Source: Nocardioides kribbensis (lineage in GTDB: Bacteria > Actinomycetota > Actinomycetes > Propionibacteriales > Nocardioidaceae). From it: a stretch of 64,000 nucleotides of DNA. Shown here piece after piece: positions 24,699 through 30,417 of this stretch (its first letter is position 1; every line of letters starts with the position of its first letter). A program made the translations under genes and the position numbers. Where the stretch lies: contig NZ_JADCLL010000001.1 in the NCBI RefSeq assembly GCF_015070375.1, positions 684,501-748,500 on the forward strand, in the 5' to 3' direction. The notes under the pieces are model-generated. The model did no database searches and was not told where the DNA came from. It saw nothing but the letters and a program-made list of their open reading frames with translations.

Positions 24699-25772
24699 TT
24701 AAGCCTTGGCGCCCGCCCAGGCGAGGAGGCGCTCCCGGGGCCAGGTCGTCACGATCCGCTCGGGGTCGATCCCGGCGGCCTCGGCGCGCTCGGCGCCGTG
24801 GTCGAGGAAGTCGAGCTGGCCCGGGGCGTGGGCGTCGCTGTCGATGGAGAAGAGGCAGCCGATGTCGCGGGCCAGCTCCAGCAGCCGGGTCGGCGGGTCG
24901 CGGCGCTCCGGGCGGGAGTTGATCTCGACCGCGACGTCGTGCTCGGCGCAGGCCTCGAAGACCGCCCGGGCGTCGAACTGCGACTCCTTGCGGGTCCCCC
25001 GCCCGCCGGTCACCAGCCGGCCGGTGCAGTGGCCGAGCACGTTGGTCCAGCGCTGACCGACAGCCGCCACCATGCGTCGGGTCATCGCGTCGCCGTCCAT
25101 GGCCAGCTTGGAGTGCACGCTGGCCACGCGTACGTCGAGGCGCGCCAGCATCGCGTCGGTCTGGTCGAGCGAGCCGTCGTCGAGGATGTCGACCTCGATG
25201 CCCTTGAGCAGCGTGAAGCCGCCGGCGGGCCCCCCGAGGTGGTCGTTGACCGCGTCGACCACGTCGAGCTGTCGGGCCAGCCGCTCCGCGCTGAGGCCGC
25301 GGGCCACCTTCAGCCGCGGCGAGTGGTCGGTCAGCACCTGGTACTCGTGGCCCAGCTCGATGGCGGTGAAGGCCATCTCCTCGATCGGCGAGCCGCCGTC
25401 GGACCAGTCGGAGTGGGAGTGCAGGTCGCCGCGCAGCAGCGCGCGCAGCTCCTGCCCGCCCGTCGCCAGCGGTCCCGCGTGCTCGGCCTCCAGCCGCGCC
25501 AGCCGCTCCGGCCGGACCCCGCGCACGGCGTCGGAGACCACCGCGGCGGTGCTGGAGCCGATGCCGGGCAGGTCGGTGAGCGTGCCCTCGTCGACGGCCC
25601 GGGCGACCTCGTCGTCGTCCATCGTGAGCAGCGTGGCCACGGCCCCGCGGTAGGCCTTGACCTTGTAGGTGTCCTCCCGACCGCGCTCGAGCAGGAAGGC
25701 GATGCGGCGCAGGGCCGCGACCGGGCCGTCGGCGTAGGCCTCGTCGTCGGTCCCGGCGGGGTGCTCGGCCAT
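24699..25772 (-). CDS. PHP-domain phosphoesterase with N-terminal HhH/Pol-X-like region
   Basis: This 357-residue protein starts with a polymerase-X-like helical region. VAALRRIAFLLERGREDTYKVKAYRGA and the hairpin LTDLPGIGSSTAAVV recall the DNA-binding part of PolX. A PHP domain follows: GDLHSHSDWSDG, LTDHSPR, GIEVDIL, ASVHSKL, GHCTGR, EINSRP and SIDSDAH supply the metal-binding His/Asp set. No nucleotidyltransferase core is present, so it is a PolX relative that keeps only the phosphoesterase. Activity is probably on phosphorylated small molecules or DNA ends. The start at 25772 lies 2 bases past the upstream enoyl-CoA hydratase stop, suggesting one transcript. Confidence 0.8.
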   Translation of the reverse strand: MAEHPAGTDDEAYADGPVAALRRIAFLLERGREDTYKVKAYRGAVATLLTMDDDEVARAVDEGTLTDLPGIGSSTAAVVSDAVRGVRPERLARLEAEHAGPLATGGQELRALLRGDLHSHSDWSDGGSPIEEMAFTAIELGHEYQVLTDHSPRLKVARGLSAERLARQLDVVDAVNDHLGGPAGGFTLLKGIEVDILDDGSLDQTDAMLARLDVRVASVHSKLAMDGDAMTRRMVAAVGQRWTNVLGHCTGRLVTGGRGTRKESQFDARAVFEACAEHDVAVEINSRPERRDPPTRLLELARDIGCLFSIDSDAHAPGQLDFLDHGAERAEAAGIDPERIVTTWPRERLLAWAGAKA

Positions 25773-25774
25773 GC

Positions 25775-26590
25775 TCAGCGACCCTGGAAGTGCGGGCGCC
25801 GCTTCTCCTGGACGGCGCGGATGCCCTCCTGGAGGTCCTCGGTGGCCATGGTGACCGGCTGGGCCAGCGCCTCCCACTGCAGGGCGTGCTCGAGGTCGGC
25901 GTGGCCGCCGCGCAGGGCCAGGGTGGTCAGCCGCGCGGCCACCGGGGCGGAGGCCGCCACGCCGGCCGCGGCGTCCAGCACCTCCTCCAGGAACGTCTCC
26001 TGCTCCACCACCCGCGAGACCAGGCCGAGTCGCAGCGCCTCGTCGCCCTCGACCAGGCGCCCGGTGAGGAAGAGGTCGCGAGCAGCGGCCGGACCGACGA
26101 CGTCGGGCAGCAGCCAGGTGCCGGCCATGCCCGGGTGCAGCCCGAGCTTGAGGAAGGGCACGCCCATCCGCGCCCCGCGGGCGGCCCACCGCACGTCGCA
26201 GGCGAGGGCCAGGCAGAGCCCGGCACCGATGGCCGGGCCGTTGACCGCGGCGAAGGTGGGCACCTCCAGGCGCCGGATCGAGAGCCAGGCGCGGTAGAAG
26301 GCCATCATCCGGGTGCGGTGGCGGTCGACCCCGGCCTCCGGCTCGCTGGCCAGCCAGCTGGTGACCCCGCCGGAGGTGAAGGCCGAGCCCTCCCCCGTGA
26401 CGACCACCGCGCGCAGCGACGCGTCACCGGCGAGGTCGTCGACCGCGCGCACCCACGAGGCCGTCATCTCCTCGGTCATCGCGTTGCGCTGTTCGGGGTT
26501 GTCGAGCACCAGCAGGGCGACGCCCTCGCGCGGGCGCTCCACGCGCAGGTGCTCGTAGGTCGCGGGCTGGTCCGAGGTGAGGTCGGTCAT
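25775..26590 (-). CDS. Enoyl-CoA hydratase/isomerase (crotonase) family protein
   Basis: This 271-residue crotonase-fold protein shows the CoA and oxyanion-hole elements LVLDNPEQRNAM, SGGVTSWL and FAAVNGPAIGAGLCLALACDVRWA. In classical hydratases, paired glutamates near residues 144 and 164 act in catalysis. Here the corresponding stretch reads GLHPGMAGTWLLPDVVG without an obvious first glutamate, so the reaction could be isomerase- or hydrolase-like. The start at 26590 gives MTDLTSDQ; an ATG 12 bases upstream is possible. It is upstream of the PHP gene with a 2-base gap, and divergent from the leader-binding gene. Confidence 0.8.
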   Translation of the reverse strand: MTDLTSDQPATYEHLRVERPREGVALLVLDNPEQRNAMTEEMTASWVRAVDDLAGDASLRAVVVTGEGSAFTSGGVTSWLASEPEAGVDRHRTRMMAFYRAWLSIRRLEVPTFAAVNGPAIGAGLCLALACDVRWAARGARMGVPFLKLGLHPGMAGTWLLPDVVGPAAARDLFLTGRLVEGDEALRLGLVSRVVEQETFLEEVLDAAAGVAASAPVAARLTTLALRGGHADLEHALQWEALAQPVTMATEDLQEGIRAVQEKRRPHFQGR

Positions 26591-26676
26591 GGCCCCGAAC
26601 ATAGCGGCCGACGCGCCCGCGCGGAGCCTGTGGAGGGCCACCAACGGGCCGCACGCAGGCGGGGTAGGAACGTCGC

Positions 26677-27669
26677 GTGCACCCCGACTCCTCCTCTCCC
26701 CCGGCCGCCCGCCCCCGGACGTCGGGCGCGCCGGTCCCTCCCCGGCGGCCGACGCTGCTGCCCGGCCTGGTCGTCGCGACCCGTGAGGCCGGCCGCCTCC
26801 AGGTCGGTCTCGACGAGCCACGGCGGGTCGTGCTCCCCGACCACCCCGACGTACTCCGGCTCCTCGCCGCCCTGCGCGACCGCACCCCGCCGACTCCCAC
26901 GACGCCCGAGGGCGTGCGCGCGCTGACCGCCCTGGTCGGGGCGGGCCTGGTCGTCGACGCCGACCTGCTCGACGCCGCCGGCGCCGGCACCGCGGGTCCC
27001 GGGGCCGTGGCCGCGGCGTTCGCGGCCCACGGCGACGCCGCGGCGCTGCTGCTGCAGCGGCGCTCGGAGGCCGTGGTGGCGGTCGAGGGCGGTGACACCG
27101 TGCCGGTGGCGGCCACCGACCTCGCCGTCCGACTGCTGCGCGAGGCGGGGGCGGGGGTCGCCGACTCCGGCGAGGGCCGGGGAGCCGGCGGGGGCCGGGC
27201 CCGACGGACGCGCGCCGCACGAGCCCCGGCGAGCAGGCCCGACGTCGTGCTCCGCCTCAGCGCAGGCCCCCCGGCCCGGCCCGGTCTCGACCCCCTCCTG
27301 CAGGAGGCGCAGCCGCACCTGCTCGTCGTCGGTGGCCCCGAAGGCGTGGTCGTGGGCCCCTTCGTGGAGCCGGGGGTCACCGCCTGCCTGCGGTGCGTCG
27401 ACGCCGCCCGGGCCGAGCACGACCCCCGGCGCGGGCTCGTGCTCGAGCAGGTCGCCGCCGCGCCGGCGCCGGTCGCCCCGCTCGACCCGGCCCTGCTGCA
27501 CCTCGCGGTGTCGTGGGCCGTGCGCGACGTCGTCACCTACCTCGACGGCGGCACGCCGTCGACGTGGTCGACGACGGTCGAGGTCGACGAGCTGCTCTCC
27601 TGCCGGAGCCGTCGCTGGCTGCGGCACCCGCGGTGCGGCTGCTCCTGGGACGGCGCGCAGGTGGGCTGA
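26677..27669 (+). CDS. TOMM leader-peptide-binding/cyclodehydratase-like protein (ThiF-related)
   Basis: This 330-residue protein resembles the precursor-leader-binding component of azole peptide synthetases, an E1/ThiF-like fold without an ATP site. Its C-terminal half has the family marks VVGPFVEPGVTACLRCVDAA and a final RHPRCGCSW, whose cysteines probably bind zinc. The first 120 residues resemble a winged-helix recognition domain (LPGLVVATREAGRLQVGLD). No YcaO or precursor peptide gene is present, yet orphan copies at this position are common in actinobacteria (compare Rv3196). A GTG start at 26677 is preceded by a weak GGA element. Role unknown. Confidence 0.65.
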   Translation: MHPDSSSPPAARPRTSGAPVPPRRPTLLPGLVVATREAGRLQVGLDEPRRVVLPDHPDVLRLLAALRDRTPPTPTTPEGVRALTALVGAGLVVDADLLDAAGAGTAGPGAVAAAFAAHGDAAALLLQRRSEAVVAVEGGDTVPVAATDLAVRLLREAGAGVADSGEGRGAGGGRARRTRAARAPASRPDVVLRLSAGPPARPGLDPLLQEAQPHLLVVGGPEGVVVGPFVEPGVTACLRCVDAARAEHDPRRGLVLEQVAAAPAPVAPLDPALLHLAVSWAVRDVVTYLDGGTPSTWSTTVEVDELLSCRSRRWLRHPRCGCSWDGAQVG

Positions 27670-27685
27670 CCGGGACGGCGTCGGT

Positions 27686-28620
27686 GAGTGGCGGGAGGTG
27701 ACACCTGCCGCGGCCCTCGACCGGTCGTACGCCGCCACTTCACAGGCGACTCGGCCGGGCACGCCAGTCGCGACCGCGTGCCGGGGCCGGCGCTGACGGC
27801 GCTCGCGGTGACCGAACGTGCGGTGAGTGGCGGGAGACGACACCCCCGGGCGCCCTCGACCCGTCGTAGGCCGCCACTTCCCGGGCCGGCCGGCCGGCGA
27901 CGTGACGCAGCCCCGCGTGGCGGGGCCGGCGCTGGCGGCGCTCGCGGTGACCGAACGTGCGGCAAGTGGCGGGAGACGACACCCCCGGGCGCCCTCGACC
28001 GGTCGTATCCCGCCACTTCTCGGGCCGGCCGGCCGGGGACGTAACCCAGCTCCGCGCGGCGGGGCCGGCGCTCGCGGTGACCGAACGTGCGGTGAGTGGC
28101 GGGAGACGACACCTCCGGGCGCCCTCGACCGGTCGTATCCCGCCACTTCCCGAGCCGGCCGACGGGGACGTGACCCAGCCCCGCGCGGCGGGGCCGGCGG
28201 TGGCGGTGCTCGCGGTGACCCAACGTGCGCTAAGTGGCGGGAGACGACACCTCCGGGCGCCCTCGACCGGTCGTTTCCCGCCACTTCTCGGGCCGGCCGG
28301 CCAGGCACGCCAGGCGCGACCGCATGCCGGGGCCGGCGGCGCTCGCGGTGACCGAACGTGCGGTGAGTGGCGGGAGACGACACCTCCGGGCGCCCTCGAC
28401 CGGTCGTGTCCCGCCACTTCTCGGGCGGGCCGGCCGGGCACGCCAGGCGCGACCGCATGCCGGGGCCGGCGGCGCTCGCGGTGACCGAGCGCGCGGTGGG
28501 TGGCGGGAGACGACACCTCCGGGCGCCCTCGACCCGTCGTACGCCGCCCGTTCCCGGGCCGGCCGGCCGGGGACGGGACACAGCCCCCGCCTGGCGGCAG
28601 CGCTCGCGGGGACCGACCGT
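27686..28620. repeat. Tandem array of seven 130-139 bp palindromic repeat units
   Basis: Units begin at 27686, 27825, 27964, 28094, 28232, 28365 and 28498. Each holds a left arm AGTGGCGGGAGACGAC, a 21-nt middle containing GGGCGCCCTCGACC, and a right arm GTCGTATCCCGCCACT. The arms pair with one variable mismatch, so each unit can form a hairpin of about 53 nt. Units 3-6 pair best; units 1, 2 and 7 have diverged. Spacers come in two kinds: one around GACGTGACCCAGCCCCGCG after units 2, 3, 4 and 7, another around GCACGCCAGGCGCGACCGC after units 1, 5 and 6. All end in GCTCGCGGTGACCGAACGTG or a close variant. No gene is seen in 27670-28724. Confidence 0.9.
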
Positions 28621-28724
28621 CCGGGGCGGGTTGCCCGAGACCTCCACCAGCCGCTCGGACACCGACGGGTCACGACGTGACGATCCCGCGGAGGGTCCCG
28701 GGGGCGCGCGCCCGGCCGGGGCGT

Positions 28725-28889
28725 CTACCAGTGCTCGGAGTCGAGCTTGCCCTCCAGGGCGCGCAGGTGGCGGCGCGCGCAGGTCACGCAGAGGTCCTGG
28801 CGGCGGCCGCGCTCGAACGACACCGTCCAGGCCAGCAGCCGCTGCGGGTCGTCCTCGACGGTGCCGCACAGGTCGCAGGTGGTGCTCAT
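28725..28889 (-). CDS. 54-residue protein with two CxxC knuckles
   Basis: The frame runs from an ATG at 28889 to TAG at 28725. The product begins MSTTCDLCGTVEDDPQRL, continues through DLCVTCARRHLRALEG and ends LDSEHW. Cysteines at 5, 8, 34 and 37 form two CxxC pairs, as in a small zinc ribbon. Codon third positions are strongly G/C as in neighbouring genes, and a GGGGG stretch lies 5 bases before the start. It lies next to the repeat array and is on the same strand as the whiB7 cluster. Function is unknown; a zinc-binding adaptor is a guess from the cysteines. Confidence 0.6.
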   Translation of the reverse strand: MSTTCDLCGTVEDDPQRLLAWTVSFERGRRQDLCVTCARRHLRALEGKLDSEHW

Positions 28890-28916
28890 CCCCCGACCCT
28901 AGACCTGTCGCACGCG

Positions 28917-28953
28917 CCCGAGCCGGGCACGACGAGGTCGTGCCCGGCTCGGG
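28917..28953 (-). terminator. Hairpin terminator after the small duplicated gene
   Basis: 17-bp arms (28917-28933 and 28937-28953) are exact reverse complements around a 3-nt loop. The hairpin lies 19 bases downstream of the stop at 28972 on the minus strand. There is no T-tract, as is common for GC-rich actinobacterial terminators. Confidence 0.7.
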
Positions 28954-28971
28954 TCGGTGTGCCGCGTGCGC

Positions 28972-29133
28972 TCAGAGCGCGCGGGCGAGGGCGAGGCGCG
29001 CCTGCTGCGCGGCCGCCTCGGAGCGGCGGGCCAGCCGCTTGGCCTTGGCCAGGCGCTGGTCGCGGCGGGTGTGCGCCTCTCCCAGGCGCTCGGACATTTG
29101 TATGCGTGCCAGTTCTTCGTGCATGAGATTCAT
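28972..29133 (-). CDS. Small basic helical protein, paralogue A
   Basis: This 53-residue product begins MNLMHEELARIQMSERLGEA and ends SEAAAQQARLALARAL. It aligns along its length with the next gene upstream (shared spacing of LAR-Q--RL-EA and the terminal ARxALARAL), so the two arose by duplication. It is Arg/Ala-rich and almost certainly helical, without a membrane segment. The ATG at 29133 has GGAG 8 bases upstream. An in-frame ATG at 29235 with a strong AGGAGG is also credible and would give 87 residues. The region around 29095-29133 is notably AT-richer than its surroundings. Function unknown. Confidence 0.6.
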   Translation of the reverse strand: MNLMHEELARIQMSERLGEAHTRRDQRLAKAKRLARRSEAAAQQARLALARAL

Positions 29134-29267
29134 CGTGGTGCTCCGGTTCGGGTCGCTGTGGGTGGCGGTGCGGGGGTCGGCGTGGCTGCCTGCGCGGATC
29201 GCGGCGTCGAGCCGGGTCGTGGTCGGGGTGGTCATGGTCGTGGTGCCTCCTGGTCGGGTCGGTGCGC

Positions 29268-29432
29268 TCAGAGCGCGCGGGCGAGGGCGGTGCGGGCCTG
29301 CTGGACGGCGCGCTCGGCTCGCCGGCTGCGACGGTGCACCCGGGCCAGCTCGTGGCCGCGGCGCTGACGCTGCGCCTCGTCGAGGCGGGAGGTGACCTGG
29401 GCTCGGGCCAGGTGGTCGTTGAGCGGGTACAT
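29268..29432 (-). CDS. Small basic helical protein, paralogue B
   Basis: This 54-residue product begins MYPLNDHLARAQVTSRLDEA and ends RAVQQARTALARAL. It is the tandem paralogue of the following small gene; both end with the same bases, CTCAGAGCGCGCGGGCGAGG read on the plus strand. An AAGGAT element precedes the ATG at 29432. Arg/His/Glu-rich helices suggest nucleic acid or ribosome binding, but that is only composition. It lies directly downstream of whiB7, 69 bases away on the same strand, and may be co-transcribed with it. Confidence 0.65.
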   Translation of the reverse strand: MYPLNDHLARAQVTSRLDEAQRQRRGHELARVHRRSRRAERAVQQARTALARAL

Positions 29433-29501
29433 CACGGGATCCTTCGGGTCTCGGGTGGTGCCGGGTCGTGCGGTCGGGGTGGAGCAGGACGGTGCCGGCG
29501 G

Positions 29502-29822
29502 TCAGGCCGCCACCTCGCTCTTGCGAGGACGGCCACGGGGCCGCTTGCGGGGGATGACGACGCCCTGGAGGAAGAGCTCGCCGCCCCAGACGCCCCAGGG
29601 CTCGCGCCGCTGCAGCGCACCGTCGAGGCAGAGGTGCCTGACGGGGCAGCTGCCGCAGAGGGCCTTGGCGTGCTCGACGTCCTGGGGGGTCTCGGCGAAC
29701 CAGAGCTCGGGGTTGTTCGTGCGGCACGGCATGAGTGCGTCGTCGACGTCGACGGCGCGGTCGTGCAGCAGACCCAGGGTGGGCTCGACCGTCTCGTGGC
29801 GGTGGAGGTCGCTGATGGTCAT
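29502..29822 (-). CDS. whiB7: WhiB7, redox-sensitive antibiotic-response regulator
   Basis: This 106-residue protein carries the four Fe-S cysteines of WhiB proteins (C33, C56, C59, C65), the GVWGGE turn at 77-82 and an AT-hook, RGRPR, at 96-100. The AT-hook separates WhiB7 from other paralogues. WhiB7 binds the primary sigma factor and AT-rich DNA upstream of -35 boxes, and activates intrinsic resistance genes and itself. The neighbourhood (uvrD2, mrx1, nudC upstream) matches the M. tuberculosis whiB7 locus. The start at 29822 follows AAGGAGGTGACACAC, a strong ribosome site. A leader ORF and attenuator lie upstream. Confidence 0.93.
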   Translation of the reverse strand: MTISDLHRHETVEPTLGLLHDRAVDVDDALMPCRTNNPELWFAETPQDVEHAKALCGSCPVRHLCLDGALQRREPWGVWGGELFLQGVVIPRKRPRGRPRKSEVAA

Positions 29823-29906
29823 GTGTGTCACCTCCTTGTCCTTGACCGGTCGCTGGGTGGTGCGGGGGTTCGTGGGGCCCGGGGTTCCCGGGGTCCTGGG
29901 GGAATG

Positions 29907-29945
29907 CAAAAGGCCGCGGATCCCGGGTTACGGGTTCCGCGGCCT
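29907..29945 (-). terminator. Attenuator hairpin between the leader ORF and whiB7
   Basis: 10-bp arms (29936-29945 and 29911-29920) enclose a 15-nt segment that can extend the stem through a second small CCCG/CGGG pairing. On the minus strand the stem is followed by TTTTGC. It lies 24 bases after the leader ORF stop and about 84 bases before the whiB7 start. This is the place expected for a conditional terminator that limits whiB7 expression unless the leader is disturbed. Confidence 0.75.
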
Positions 29946-29968
29946 GGAGGCTGCCGAGCTGTCGAGGA

Positions 29969-30205
29969 TCAACAGATCGGTGGACTCCAGGCGAGGGGAC
30001 CCGGGATGCAGGCGTGGCCGAAGGCCAGATCGCCCGCGACGACGCCCTGGCGCTCGGCGGCGACGGACACGACGGCGGAGGACACGGCGGCGGAGGACAC
30101 AGTGGTCCCCTGGGTCGACGCGGTGAAGGCGATCGTGCGGCCGCGGACGGGCAGGGCGGAGCGGGACGGGGTCTGAGCCGTCATCCAGAACTTGTTGCTG
30201 GCCAT
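29969..30205 (-). CDS. Leader ORF (uORF) of whiB7, 78 codons
   Basis: The ATG at 30205 follows a near-perfect AAGGAGGTG ribosome site, so the ORF is probably translated. The product begins MASNKFWMTAQTPSRSALPV and is rich in Ser, Val and Ala (SSAAVSSAVVSVAAERQGVV), ending WSPPIC. It has no recognisable domain. In mycobacteria whiB7 mRNA carries a leader ORF whose translation couples ribosome stress to readthrough of a terminator. Position, ribosome site and the following hairpin fit that scheme. Whether the peptide itself has a function is unknown. Confidence 0.7.
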   Translation of the reverse strand: MASNKFWMTAQTPSRSALPVRGRTIAFTASTQGTTVSSAAVSSAVVSVAAERQGVVAGDLAFGHACIPGPLAWSPPIC

Positions 30206-30279
30206 CGGGGCCACCTCCTTCGGTGCGTCGTGCGCCGGCTTCGTCAGGGCCGTGGTGCGCTGCTGGTCGTGTGGTGAGG

Positions 30280-30328
30280 AAACTACCGGGCTGCTCCTGT
30301 AAGGAGCAAACCATTTTATGACTATTTC
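30280..30328 (-). promoter_or_regulatory. WhiB7-type autoregulated promoter
   Basis: On the minus strand a -35-like TTGCTC (30304-30309) and a -10-like TAGTTT (30280-30285) are 18 bases apart. Directly upstream of the -35 lies a conspicuous AT-rich stretch (30310-30328, reading AAATAGTCATAAAATGGT) in otherwise GC-rich DNA. AT-rich DNA abutting the -35 is the known binding feature of WhiB7, so autoregulation is expected. Inverted GCTCC/GGAGC bases lie within the spacer region. Confidence 0.65.
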
Positions 30329-30417
30329 CGGGTTTTCTTCCGTGGCCCGCTGAGCAGGGCTGGCGGGGCGCCCCCGAGGGCCTGCCGAGGGGCCGCCGAG
30401 GGGCCGCGCGGGGCGGG

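Noticed and set aside
27686..28620. CRISPR array
   Set aside because: Units are about 133 bp with internal palindromes, and the segments between are shared, not unique. No cas genes are present.
26587..28869. Long frames on both strands through the tandem repeat array
   Set aside because: They arise because each repeat unit lacks stops. Products are period-wise repeats of the DNA unit, starts lack ribosome sites, and unit lengths that are not all multiples of three would break a real repeat protein.
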